A stretch of DNA of 64,000 nucleotides. It comes from Mesorhizobium sp. DCY119 (lineage in GTDB: Bacteria; Pseudomonadota; Alphaproteobacteria; Rhizobiales; Rhizobiaceae). The translations under genes were made by a program, and so were the position numbers. The notes below the pieces were generated by a model. The model had not been told where the DNA came from. It ran no database searches and saw only the letters and a list, made by a program, of their open reading frames with translations. Positions 1-7,626 of the stretch are shown in pieces (within the stretch, counting starts at the first letter, position 1; the number at the start of each line of letters is the position of its first letter). The stretch is from contig NZ_CP031834.1 in the NCBI RefSeq assembly GCF_003590645.1, positions 1,550,501-1,614,500 on the forward strand, read 5' to 3'.

Positions 1-1028
1 AAGCCCGGCGAGGTCGGTGCGCCGTCGTCATATTTCGACAGCCATTCGATGACCGTCGGACGGTAGCGCGACAGGCCCTTGTAGTCGGCAAGTTCGGTCG
101 GCAGGTCGCGCAGGACGCGGTGGAAGCGGCGCGCCCATTTCGGCGAGGTCACCAGCTCGTCCATCTTGATCAGGTAGCAGCGGATCGGGAAGACCAGCGC
201 ATTGGAGCGCGGCAGGCGCCAGAAGCTTTGCAGCTCGACGCGCAGATGGACCTTCTGGCCGACATTCTCCGGCGTCACCGTCGCCCGGTCGGTGCCCCAT
301 TTGTGATAATTCTCAGGGCTTGTGTCGAGGCGCGGATTGATGGTCATCGTCCAGTTCAGGCGACGCGCCGGCGCGCCCTGCTGGATGTTTGCGAGGAACT
401 TCAGAGCGCGGGTGAAGATGCCCTTTTCATGGGCCAGCGGCACCGGGGCGTGCCATTCGAAGAAGTTCATGCCGATGTCGAAATCGAGCGACCAGTCGGC
501 CTGGGTGGTGACGATGCCGGCATCCATCCAGAGATTGCTGTCGCGCTGGTCGAGGATGCAGAAATCGCCCTGGCTCTGACGGGTGATGTATTCCATCGGT
601 CCATAGGGCAGGGTCGAGACGTCGCCGAAGGTGAAATGGTCGTCGATGCCGAGCGGCCGGTTGATCCAGTGCCATTTGTCGCCGTCGCGGGTCAGCGTGA
701 AATGCTCGGGATAGCTCTCGGCCTTTGAAGTCATCAAGAGTTCGAGCAGGTCCCAGCCGGCGAGTGTCATATGCGGCAGCGACTGGCAGCGCAGCGGGTC
801 TTCCGCCAACACCAGCGCCCGGTCGTGCATCTCCGAGACATAGTGCTCGTCGACGTCGATGCCGTGCTCCAGCACGCTGCCTTTCGGCCCTGGCACATGC
901 GGCTCGATGTTGACCGCATACATGTAGGCGTCTTCATGGAAGGGGAACGGAAACCGCCTGATATGCTCGGGACTGTTCCTGAAGGTGAAATCGTCGCGAA
1001 ACGTTTCCTTCCTGAAATTGATTCCCAT
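1..1028 (-). CDS. dmmC: Dimethylamine monooxygenase catalytic subunit, heme-dependent oxidative N-demethylase family (DUF3445), 3' end cut by window
   Basis: This reading frame runs open from an ATG at 1028 to the left edge, giving about 342 residues without a stop. That is close to full length for the DUF3445 family, so only a short C-terminal tail is missing. The product resembles heme-dependent oxidative N-demethylases, the oxygenase part of dimethylamine monooxygenase, which turns dimethylamine into methylamine plus formaldehyde. An AAAGGGGAAAG run lies just upstream as a ribosome site. It is the fourth gene of a minus-strand dmmD-dmmA-dmmB-dmmC cluster and starts 18 bases after dmmB. Family membership and gene order make the call; I could not verify the heme ligand by eye. 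Gene names follow the published dmmDABC scheme, in which this catalytic subunit is DmmC. Confidence 0.85.
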   Translation of the reverse strand, partial: MGINFRKETFRDDFTFRNSPEHIRRFPFPFHEDAYMYAVNIEPHVPGPKGSVLEHGIDVDEHYVSEMHDRALVLAEDPLRCQSLPHMTLAGWDLLELLMTSKAESYPEHFTLTRDGDKWHWINRPLGIDDHFTFGDVSTLPYGPMEYITRQSQGDFCILDQRDSNLWMDAGIVTTQADWSLDFDIGMNFFEWHAPVPLAHEKGIFTRALKFLANIQQGAPARRLNWTMTINPRLDTSPENYHKWGTDRATVTPENVGQKVHLRVELQSFWRLPRSNALVFPIRCYLIKMDELVTSPKWARRFHRVLRDLPTELADYKGLSRYRPTVIEWLSKYDDGAPTSPG

Positions 1029-1046
1029 TTTTCTTTCCCCTTTGAG

Positions 1047-2012
1047 CTAGCGTTCAAGAACGAGGGATTTTCCTTCGAACCGCGAAACGCATGGCATGAT
1101 CTTGCAGCCGGAGCGGTGTTCTTCTTCCGACAGCCAGTGGTCGTTGTGCAGGAACTTGCCGTCATAGGAGACGACATTGGTTTCGCACTGGCCGCAGACG
1201 CCGCCGCGGCAGAGATAGGGCGGATCGACGCCTGCCGCTTCGATGGCTTCGAGCAGGCTTTGCTGCTCGCCGACGCGGATCTGCTTGCCGCTGACGGCCA
1301 GCTTCACATCGAATGGCTTGCCCGGTTGGGGTGCTGCGAAATGCTCGTAGTGCACCGTCTCGCTCGGCCAGCCGGCCTCAGCTGCTGTCCGGCGCACCCA
1401 GTCGATCATGCCGGCGGGGCCGCAGATATAGAGATGCGTGCCGAGGGGCTGCGACGACAGGAGTTTTTCCAACGGCAGCTTCTCGTTGCGGTCGTCATGA
1501 TAGAGATGGATGCGCCTGCCGTAGCGTGCCTGCAGCACGTCGGCATAGGTGCCAAGCGCTTGCGTGCGGCAGGTGTAGTGCAGCTCGAAGTTGCCGCCTT
1601 CGCCGGCAAGCTGCGAGGTCTGCGCCATGAAGGGCGTGATGCCGATGCCGCCGGCGATCATCAGGTGCTTCTTGGCCCTTAGGTCGAGCGAGAACAGGTT
1701 GACCGGGTTGCTGATGACCATGCGCTGGCCGGGTTTTACCCGGTTGTGCATGAACAGCGAGCCGCCGCGCCCAACATCGTCGCGCCGCACGCTGATCGTG
1801 TAGTCGGTCGTGTCGAGCGGCGAACTCATCAGCGAATAGGGGTTGAGGCGGGTGCGGTCGTCGTCGCGCATTTCCACCACCACATGCGCGCCGCCCGAAA
1901 AGGTCGGCAGGATGGCGCCGTCGGTGCGCCGGAAATGGAAGCGCTTGACCAAGTCGTTGACGGGGATGACATCGGTGACGGTGACGTCGATCTTGCTTGT
2001 TCCGGCGCTCAA
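1047..2012 (-). CDS. dmmB: Dimethylamine monooxygenase reductase subunit (FAD, NAD and 2Fe-2S domains)
   Basis: The 321-residue product is a phthalate-dioxygenase-reductase/VanB-type flavoprotein that passes electrons from NAD(P)H to the demethylase. An FAD-binding segment with NPYSLMS lies at residues 57-63, a nucleotide-binding GGIGITP at 121-127, and a plant-type ferredoxin domain at the C-terminus with cysteines 268, 273, 276 and 308 (CRGGVCGQC followed by MPC). The chosen start is a TTG at 2012 that overlaps the dmmA stop in a TTGA junction and has GAGGAG eight bases upstream. A longer frame from 2189 would cover most of dmmA's 3' end and is less likely. Overlap with dmmA implies translational coupling. 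Confidence 0.88.
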   Translation of the reverse strand: MSAGTSKIDVTVTDVIPVNDLVKRFHFRRTDGAILPTFSGGAHVVVEMRDDDRTRLNPYSLMSSPLDTTDYTISVRRDDVGRGGSLFMHNRVKPGQRMVISNPVNLFSLDLRAKKHLMIAGGIGITPFMAQTSQLAGEGGNFELHYTCRTQALGTYADVLQARYGRRIHLYHDDRNEKLPLEKLLSSQPLGTHLYICGPAGMIDWVRRTAAEAGWPSETVHYEHFAAPQPGKPFDVKLAVSGKQIRVGEQQSLLEAIEAAGVDPPYLCRGGVCGQCETNVVSYDGKFLHNDHWLSEEEHRSGCKIMPCVSRFEGKSLVLER

Positions 2013-2608
2013 CGGAAAATCTCCTCTTTTGGAGGGTTCTCGGTCGGGTCCTCCGCATTGATGCACACGCCCTGGAAGGCGGCGATGCGGCGCGAGTAAT
2101 GATCGCGTACCAGAAGAAGCAGGCCACAATGCGAACAGGTCGCCGGCTGGGTCGTCACGTTCTCGGTGATGCCCTTGCAGTGGACGCATTGCACCCGCCG
2201 CGCCAGCGAGCCGCGCTGCTCGGTCTGGATCGACGTGTGGTCGATGCCGGCTTCAAGGGCAACCTGCATGGCCTGGCCGATCAGCCCTTCGGTGCCGGAG
2301 AGATAGACGCGCAGGCCCATATGTGCGGTTGCCAGCGTCTGGCGCAGGCGCGGCAGGGCGCTGGCGATCGAGGGGCCTTCATAGAATTGCGCCGGCTGGA
2401 GCTGCTTCAACGGCTCGACATATTTCGCGCCGGTGTTGCCGGGAACGAACATGATATGCGCGTTGGTGAAGAAGCCGGCGGGCGCGGTCTTCGTCATGTC
2501 GAGGATCGCCGCCGCGCCCTCGGCGTCGGCGATGAAGAGATGATGCTTTCCCTGTTGCGGCGAGAGCGTGCCGTAGACGGGTCGGCTCAATATGGTCTTT
2601 GCCGTCAT
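2009..2608 (-). CDS. dmmA: Dimethylamine monooxygenase subunit DmmA, zinc-ribbon protein
   Basis: The 199-residue protein matches the DmmA family, a small subunit found only with dimethylamine monooxygenase. Residues 1-130 form an alpha/beta domain without a recognisable active site. The C-terminal part carries two CxxC pairs at Cys141/144 and Cys158/161, typical of a zinc ribbon or rubredoxin-like metal site. The gene starts 6 bases after the dmmD stop and its own stop overlaps the dmmB TTG start, so four dmm genes are expected on one transcript. Its biochemical role is not clear from sequence; a structural or electron-transfer function is plausible. Confidence 0.85.
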   Translation of the reverse strand: MTAKTILSRPVYGTLSPQQGKHHLFIADAEGAAAILDMTKTAPAGFFTNAHIMFVPGNTGAKYVEPLKQLQPAQFYEGPSIASALPRLRQTLATAHMGLRVYLSGTEGLIGQAMQVALEAGIDHTSIQTEQRGSLARRVQCVHCKGITENVTTQPATCSHCGLLLLVRDHYSRRIAAFQGVCINAEDPTENPPKEEIFR

Positions 2609-2614
2609 GCCGGC

Positions 2615-3748
2615 TCAACCCTTTGCGGTGCGCTTCAGCTTCTTGGGATCGTCGAAGGGCAGCGGTTGTGCTGTCGCCTTGATCTTGCCGCTGGCGTTGT
2701 GGATTTCAAGCGGCGTGCCGGCCACGGCGCAGTCGACCGGCATGCGGGCGATGCCCATCGATTTCTTGACCAGCGGCGAATACATGGCGCAGGTGACGAC
2801 GCCGACCTGCTTGCCGTCCTTGAAGATCGGCGCGCCTTCGTCGGCCGGCTCCTTGCCTTCCAGCAGCACGCCGTAAATCTTGAAGCGCTCCTTGCCCTTC
2901 AGGCGGTAATGCTCTTCCGCACCGCGAAATCCGGTCTTGCCGGGGCTGACGGTGAAGTCGAGGCCGAGTTCCCATAGCGTGTCGCCGGGGCCTTCGTTTT
3001 CGAACGGGTATTTTTGGGAATTGTCGTAGGGATAGAACAGCAGGTAGCTCTCGACGCGCAGCATGTCGAGCGTGGTGAAGCGGCAGGGGATGATGCCCAT
3101 GTCCTTGCCTTCGGCGAGGATCGTGTCCCAGATCGTGCCGGCATCCTGGCCGCGGCAGAAGATTTCATAGCCGCGCTCGCCGGTGTAGCCGGTGCGCGAG
3201 ATCATTACCGGGAAGCCGAACAGGCGCGTCTGCATGTGATGGAAGTAGTTCAGGTCGCGAATGCCCGGCACGTGCTTGGCGAGAAAGTCGACGGCGAGCG
3301 GACCCTGCAGCGACAGATCGTGCAGATTGTCGTCGAAGCGCAGCGACACGTCGCGCCCCATGGCGGCGCGCTGCAATTCCTCATGGCCGGTGCCCGAACC
3401 GTGCACGACCATCCATGAGTTCGGACCCATGCGGTAGAGGATGCAGTCGTCGGTGAATTTTCCGGCCTCGTTGAGCATGCAGGCGTAGACTGACTTGCCG
3501 GGATAGACCTTCTCGACATCGCGCGTGGTGGCAAGATCGAGCAGGTGGGAGGCGTGGGGGCCGTTGACGTGGACCTTCTTCAGGCCCGAGACATCCATTA
3601 GCCCGGCCTTGGTGCGGATCGCGACATATTCCTCGTCGGCGTCCTTGTCATAGGTCCAGGCGGTGCCCATGCCGCTCCAGTCTTCGAGCTTGGAACCGAG
3701 GGCGCGATGGCGATCCGCAAGTGTCGAGAATCTCCACGAAGCAGTCAT
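2615..3748 (-). CDS. dmmD: DmmD, GcvT-like aminomethyltransferase linked to dimethylamine monooxygenase
   Basis: The 377-residue product is a single-module GcvT/YgfZ-type tetrahydrofolate protein. It has the typical features RTGYTGERGYEI near the middle and a C-terminal barrel with MYSPLVKKSMGIA. Such proteins capture C1 units on folate, and here it probably accepts the formaldehyde released by the demethylase, which is inference from family and context. The start at 3748 (MTASWRF) has GGGAG nine bases upstream; a second ATG at 3757 lies inside that ribosome site and is less likely. It is the first gene of dmmDABC, transcribed away from the divergent permease operon that begins at 4124. Confidence 0.87.
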   Translation of the reverse strand: MTASWRFSTLADRHRALGSKLEDWSGMGTAWTYDKDADEEYVAIRTKAGLMDVSGLKKVHVNGPHASHLLDLATTRDVEKVYPGKSVYACMLNEAGKFTDDCILYRMGPNSWMVVHGSGTGHEELQRAAMGRDVSLRFDDNLHDLSLQGPLAVDFLAKHVPGIRDLNYFHHMQTRLFGFPVMISRTGYTGERGYEIFCRGQDAGTIWDTILAEGKDMGIIPCRFTTLDMLRVESYLLFYPYDNSQKYPFENEGPGDTLWELGLDFTVSPGKTGFRGAEEHYRLKGKERFKIYGVLLEGKEPADEGAPIFKDGKQVGVVTCAMYSPLVKKSMGIARMPVDCAVAGTPLEIHNASGKIKATAQPLPFDDPKKLKRTAKG

Positions 3749-3857
3749 CTGATACATCTCCCATTTGCACTTTGCTTGATTTCGCCCCCGCGCGAAATGC
3801 TGCAACTTTGATTGCCGGCCATAGTGCCTCAAAATTCCAGACACGCAACACTGTAGT

Positions 3858-3878
3858 GCAAAAAATTTCATTATCAGG
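3858..3878 (-). promoter_or_regulatory. Candidate methylamine-cluster operator, copy 1 (dmm promoter)
   Basis: On the minus strand this reads CCTGATAATGAAATTTTT. It resembles the copies before tdm (25838) and tmm (26035), sharing CCTG, a four-base gap, then TGAAATTT. It lies about 110 bases upstream of the dmmD start in a 375-base divergent intergenic region (3749-4123). The comparison was made by eye and the binding protein is unknown. Confidence 0.45.
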
Positions 3879-4003
3879 CAAAATCAGGGATTGCCGCCGC
3901 CAAGCCCTCGATCGTGGGCTTTTGGCAGAAAACGGAGCTGAATTCGCGCCGCGCCGCCTGGCGACATTCCGGTGCGTTACGGTTTACGCCGCGTAAATAC
4001 GCC

Positions 4004-4064
4004 TTGACATCGAGTTTCTGCGGGTATTTTCTTCGCAAACAAAAATGTTGCCTGGCAGTATAAT
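4004..4064 (+). promoter_or_regulatory. Candidate promoter region of the 4124-7469 operon
   Basis: TTGACA at 4004-4009 is followed by TATTTT at 4025-4030 with a short 15-base spacer, and a clear TATAAT occurs at 4059-4064 nearer the first gene. Either could serve as a -10 element. This is a pattern match only; no start site is known. Confidence 0.35.
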
Positions 4065-4071
4065 TCCTACG
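4051..4071 (+). promoter_or_regulatory. Candidate methylamine-cluster operator, copy 2 (degenerate)
   Basis: The sequence CCTGGCAGTATAATTCCT aligns with the tmm copy CCTGTCAGTGAAATTTCT at 14 of 18 positions, without gaps. It overlaps the TATAAT box and lies about 53 bases before the start at 4124. The overlap with a -10 box would suit a repressor site, but this is inference. Confidence 0.35.
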
Positions 4072-4123
4072 GGGAAAGCGGCGCTTAGCCAGGCCAATGA
4101 AAGCGCTGCCGAAAGGGAGAGAA

Positions 4124-4414
4124 ATGTCGGACCTCAATCAGCGGATTGAGGCCATGTACCGCTCTGACGTGCGCGGTGCGTGGCTTCTCGTAGTACTTCT
4201 CTGGATAACCCTGCTCTTCGTCCTGTTCATGACCTGGCCCTACATTCCCAATAGCGGGATCAGGGTGGCGGTGGTCGTCGCGGCTGCCGCGGTGCTGATT
4301 TTCAACACCGCCGCGATCCGGGCGATGGTCAAGCACTACGCCGAAGACAAGCACTTCATCTACGGGCTGGATATCCAGCATCTGGACGCGGCGAAGCGGG
4401 AGAAGAATCTCTGA
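4124..4414 (+). CDS. Small two-span membrane protein in methylamine cluster, function unknown
   Basis: The 96-residue protein has two hydrophobic segments, roughly residues 19-40 and 47-66, followed by a charged tail ending KREKNL. I do not recognise a named family. The start at 4124 (MSDLNQ) is preceded by AAAGGGAGAG; an upstream ATG at 4097 in the same frame lacks a ribosome site. It is the first of six plus-strand genes (4124-7469) that include an APC permease, and two more small membrane proteins follow immediately. The arrangement suggests accessory subunits of a transporter, which is inference from context only. Confidence 0.75.
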   Translation: MSDLNQRIEAMYRSDVRGAWLLVVLLWITLLFVLFMTWPYIPNSGIRVAVVVAAAAVLIFNTAAIRAMVKHYAEDKHFIYGLDIQHLDAAKREKNL

Positions 4415-4442
4415 CGCACCGGCAGGTTTTGGGAGGACAATA

Positions 4443-4823
4443 ATGCCGAAATACATACCACCGGAACAACCCAAGGCGATGCAGGTTTTCGACATCGTCT
4501 TCATCGTCGTCGCCATTTTCGTGGCGCTGTGGCTGCCGTTGAAGCTTGGCCTTGCTGGCGTCTCCAAGGCCATCGACAAGATCGATAACCCGACCTGGGA
4601 AAGCCTCGGCCAGAACCCGACGATGGTCGGCTTCTGGGAGAAGCTCGGCTACAACCCGGCGACCGCTCACGACATCATCCAGAACAAGTTCCACTACACC
4701 TGGGACATCACCACGCTGCTCGTCATGGTCGTCGTGGTCGTCGGCTATTTCATCTTTCTCTTCCGCGCCTCCGACAAGGAATACCGCGAAGTGATCGACG
4801 AAAAGTTCGGCGACAAGAAATAG
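4443..4823 (+). CDS. Small membrane protein with N- and C-terminal spans, function unknown
   Basis: The 126-residue protein has a hydrophobic segment at about 15-35 and a second, strongly beta-branched one at about 89-107 (LLVMVVVVVGYFIFLF). Between them lies an extramembrane domain rich in Asn, Asp and aromatic residues. The charged C-terminus ends EKFGDKK. GGGAGG six bases before the ATG is a strong ribosome site. The gene sits 28 bases after the 96-residue protein and 10 bases before a 53-residue one, all leading into the permease at 5005. No catalytic motif is visible. It could be an accessory or scaffold subunit of that permease. Confidence 0.78.
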   Translation: MPKYIPPEQPKAMQVFDIVFIVVAIFVALWLPLKLGLAGVSKAIDKIDNPTWESLGQNPTMVGFWEKLGYNPATAHDIIQNKFHYTWDITTLLVMVVVVVGYFIFLFRASDKEYREVIDEKFGDKK

Positions 4824-4833
4824 GAGCGAAACG

Positions 4834-4995
4834 ATGTGGTTCACACTTTCCTATGTCGCCTGGGCGCTTTCGGCGGTTCTCGCCGCCTGGATGCTCTTCG
4901 ACTGGTTCAAGACCGACACGACCTATTCGGAAGACGTGCTGACCTCCTCGCGTGAAGGCGAGATCGAGGCAGCCACCGAAAAACACAAGCTCTGA
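4834..4995 (+). CDS. 53-residue single-span membrane protein, function unknown
   Basis: The frame from ATG 4834 to TGA 4993-4995 encodes 53 residues. Residues 3-25 form one transmembrane helix rich in Trp and Ala (WALSAVLAAWMLFDW), followed by an acidic soluble tail ending KHKL. TAGGAGCG, which includes the stop of the upstream gene, supplies a ribosome site. The gene is only 10 bases after its upstream neighbour and 9 bases before the permease, so the spacing supports a real coding gene even though it is very short. The function is unknown. Confidence 0.72.
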   Translation: MWFTLSYVAWALSAVLAAWMLFDWFKTDTTYSEDVLTSSREGEIEAATEKHKL

Positions 4996-5004
4996 GGGCG
5001 TTCG

Positions 5005-6414
5005 ATGACTGACGCTGCAATTACAACTTCACCGTCGACGGTGGTGCCCGGCCAGCGGGTTTCGCTGCTGCGCGTGCTCGGCCCGGCCCATGTCTGGGCA
5101 CTTGGCGTCGGCATCGTGCTGGTCGGCGAATATACCGGCTGGAACTTTGCCGTCGACAAGGGCGGCTCGCTTGCCGCGCTGATCGTCTGCTGGTTCATTG
5201 GGCTGCTCTACACCTCGGTCGCCATGATCGATTCCGAAGTGACGTCCACGGTCGCCGCCGCCGGCGGCCAATATGCGCAGGCCAAGCACATTGTCGGCCC
5301 GCTCATGGCCTTCAACGTCGCTCTCTATCTCGTCTTTGCCTACACGATGCTGGAAGTGTCCGATTCCATTCTGGTCGGCGACCTGATCGTCACCGTGGCA
5401 GGAACGGAAGGGCTGGAACGGCACGCCTTCGTCGTTCTCACAATCGTCCTGCTTGCCTGGCTCAACTATCGCGGCGTGTTGATGACGCTCAACGTCAACT
5501 TCGTCATCACCGCGATCGCTTACGTTGCCATTATCGTCCTGTTCTTCTCGGTCCAGCCGTGGAGCCAGGGCACGGTGCTGAAGCTCGGCGAACTCATCAC
5601 GCCGGAAAACGCGCTGCCCTATGGCTGGATCGGCGTGCTCGCGGCATTCCATTTCGGCATCTGGTTCTATCTCGGCATCGAGGGCACGACGCAGGCCGCC
5701 GAAGAAGTGCGCTCGCCGGCGCGGTCGCTCCCTTATGGCACGATGGCCGGCATGATCACGCTGCTGATCGGCGCGGCGATGACATGGTATGTCTGCGCTT
5801 CGCTGCTGCCGTGGGAGTATCTCGGCTTCACCTTCTTCCCGCTGTTCGACGCGGCAAGGGCAACGGGTTCGGGCTTCCTCGAGACGCTGCTGTTCTGGGG
5901 TACGGTGCTGGCGGCGGTGGCTTCCGCGAATGGCTGCATCAACGATGCGGCGCGCGCCTGGTTCTCGCTCGGACGTGATCGGTATCTGCCGACATGGTTC
6001 TCTGCGGTGCATCCGAAATATCGCACGCCCTACCGGTCGATCTTGTTCCTGCTGCCGATCGCACTGGCCTTCGCCTTCATCGCCGACTTGAACCAGGCGA
6101 TCACCTTCTCGATCCTGTCGGGCCTGCTCGGCTACACCTTCATGTCGATCAACATCATGATGTTCCGCAGGAAGTGGCCGCTGGGCTCGATCCGCAGAGG
6201 CTATACGCATCCGTTCCACCCGATGCCGGCGATCGCGCTTCTGTCGATCTGCGTCATCACCTATTTCGCGGTGTTCCTCGGCTACGGTTCGCAGCTCATC
6301 GCCATGACGCTGTTCTACATCGTCGTGTCGGTCTGGTTCCACTTCTACCGCTACAAATATGTCCGGCGCGGCGACCAGTTCACCATGCCGTGGCCGAAGC
6401 CCGTCGGCTACTGA
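5005..6414 (+). CDS. APC-superfamily permease (ethanolamine permease-like)
   Basis: The 469-residue integral membrane protein has about twelve hydrophobic segments and resembles amino acid/amine permeases of the APC superfamily, closest in feel to ethanolamine permeases. Early features include GPAHVWALGVGIVLVGEYTG, and the C-terminal half has long runs typical of helices 8-12. It lies inside the methylamine catabolic region right after three small membrane proteins, so uptake of a methylated amine, ethanolamine or an N-methyl amino acid is plausible. The substrate cannot be read from sequence. A 606-residue antisense open frame here is a GC-skew shadow. Confidence 0.85.
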   Translation: MTDAAITTSPSTVVPGQRVSLLRVLGPAHVWALGVGIVLVGEYTGWNFAVDKGGSLAALIVCWFIGLLYTSVAMIDSEVTSTVAAAGGQYAQAKHIVGPLMAFNVALYLVFAYTMLEVSDSILVGDLIVTVAGTEGLERHAFVVLTIVLLAWLNYRGVLMTLNVNFVITAIAYVAIIVLFFSVQPWSQGTVLKLGELITPENALPYGWIGVLAAFHFGIWFYLGIEGTTQAAEEVRSPARSLPYGTMAGMITLLIGAAMTWYVCASLLPWEYLGFTFFPLFDAARATGSGFLETLLFWGTVLAAVASANGCINDAARAWFSLGRDRYLPTWFSAVHPKYRTPYRSILFLLPIALAFAFIADLNQAITFSILSGLLGYTFMSINIMMFRRKWPLGSIRRGYTHPFHPMPAIALLSICVITYFAVFLGYGSQLIAMTLFYIVVSVWFHFYRYKYVRRGDQFTMPWPKPVGY

Positions 6415-6483
6415 CGACCTGAAACCGGCGGCCCGCGCGACAGGTGCGGACCGCCGAAACATCTTAAGGCAAGCGGAGCGATC

Positions 6484-7164
6484 ATGGTGAAAACCGCACT
6501 CGGCATCCTGCTGTTCGCTCTGGTGGCGTGGCATCTCATCCGCATGTTCCAGCGCAGCCGCGAGACGACCGCTGAGCGGCAAGGGCTCCTGTTCAGTACG
6601 GTGAAAGAGCTGCTTGAAAACCCGGTCGTGCGTGAACTTCAGGCACCAGACCATCCCGTTTTGGAAGGGCAGTTTCGCGGCCTGCCGGTGCAGCTTCGCC
6701 CGGTGGTGGACACGCTCGCTGTGCGCAAGCTGCCGAGCCTGTGGCTTCAGGTGACGATACCGATCGCAACGAGCGTTGGCGGCACATTCGATTTCATGAT
6801 GCGGCCTGCCGGGCCGACGAGCTTTTCGAACTTCGACCACCTGCCGCATATCGTGACATCACCAGTTGGATGGCCGGACGATGGCCTTCTGCGCAGCGAC
6901 GATCCTCATAATATGCCGACGCCGAGCGCGGTCGCGCCGGCTTTGCCGCTGTTTGCCAATCCGCGCATGAAGGAATTCCTGGTCTCGCCCAAGGGCGTGC
7001 GCATGGTGATCCAGATCGCGGAAGCGAACCGCGCGCAATATGGCGTGTTCCGGCAGGCGGACTTCGGCGACATAGTCATCAATCCTGACCTTATCGAAGC
7101 GGTGCTTACCCGGATGGTGGCGGTGGTCTACAATCTGCGCCAACCGATGGAGGTGGCAGCGTGA
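6484..7164 (+). CDS. Conserved membrane-anchored protein of unknown function
   Basis: The 226-residue product starts with one hydrophobic helix (residues about 4-20), then a soluble region with no motif I can name. The soluble part contains several VRKLP/SLWLQVTIP beta-like segments and a Pro/Asp-rich stretch near residues 120-145. Its stop overlaps the GTG start of the next gene (GTGA), so the two are translationally coupled. Both lie between the permease and the mgs genes. A role in transport or in a membrane-associated enzyme complex is possible but is guesswork from position. Confidence 0.7.
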   Translation: MVKTALGILLFALVAWHLIRMFQRSRETTAERQGLLFSTVKELLENPVVRELQAPDHPVLEGQFRGLPVQLRPVVDTLAVRKLPSLWLQVTIPIATSVGGTFDFMMRPAGPTSFSNFDHLPHIVTSPVGWPDDGLLRSDDPHNMPTPSAVAPALPLFANPRMKEFLVSPKGVRMVIQIAEANRAQYGVFRQADFGDIVINPDLIEAVLTRMVAVVYNLRQPMEVAA

Positions 7165-7469
7165 CGATGGTTGCCGACGCGAAAGAGCCGTTCAAGCCGC
7201 TGGCGATCCTCGTGGCGGCAATCCTGCTGCCGGGTTCCGGGCATCTTCTGCTCGGCTATGCACAACGCGCGCTGATGTTCCTGTTCTTCATGGCGGTATT
7301 CGGCTGGGTTGGTATCAGGCTGCTACCAGATGCCTCGTTTTTCGCGCGCCATTCCGGAGCCATTCTGATCTATGGTTTCTGCGTGCTCGATGCCTATAAG
7401 ATCGCGCGGATCCAGCACGAGAAATGGCGCTTTGCGCGAAGGCAGGAAAACACGCCGCCAGCGGCGTGA
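7161..7469 (+). CDS. Small multi-span membrane protein of unknown function
   Basis: The 102-residue protein has about three hydrophobic segments (roughly 14-32, 37-52 and 63-78), with a glycine-rich turn LLPGSGHLLLGYAQRA. That turn resembles small DUF-type membrane proteins with a GxGHxxLG motif. The C-terminus is basic. The start is a GTG at 7161 overlapping the previous stop; an ATG at 7167 is a possible alternative. It closes the six-gene plus-strand group before the mgs promoter region. The function is unknown. Confidence 0.7.
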   Translation: MTMVADAKEPFKPLAILVAAILLPGSGHLLLGYAQRALMFLFFMAVFGWVGIRLLPDASFFARHSGAILIYGFCVLDAYKIARIQHEKWRFARRQENTPPAA

Positions 7470-7533
7470 TGCCACGACATACAGAGGGCACGCCGGGGAC
7501 GGCGCCGGGCTGTTTCAAGTTGCGCCCTTTCTT

Positions 7534-7554
7534 TTCTCACATGAAAAAAACATT
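7534..7554 (+). promoter_or_regulatory. Candidate methylamine-cluster operator, copy 3 (mgs promoter)
   Basis: The sequence TTCTCACATGAAAAAAAC keeps the TGAA core and spacing of the other copies, and continues into CATTCA so that TGAA and TTCA form an inverted pair. It lies about 75 bases before mgsA in the 157-base gap 7470-7626. It is one of the weaker matches. Confidence 0.3.
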
Positions 7555-7626
7555 CATATGGGTTGAACTCAATTTTCAAAACTGCTAGCCATTGAAGTCA
7601 GAAAACTCGCAAGGAGGTTCAGGCCG

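Noticed and set aside
5029-6849. 606-residue antisense open frame
   Set aside because: It lies opposite the APC permease, has low-complexity Arg/His/Glu-rich composition and no family likeness; it is a GC-codon shadow.
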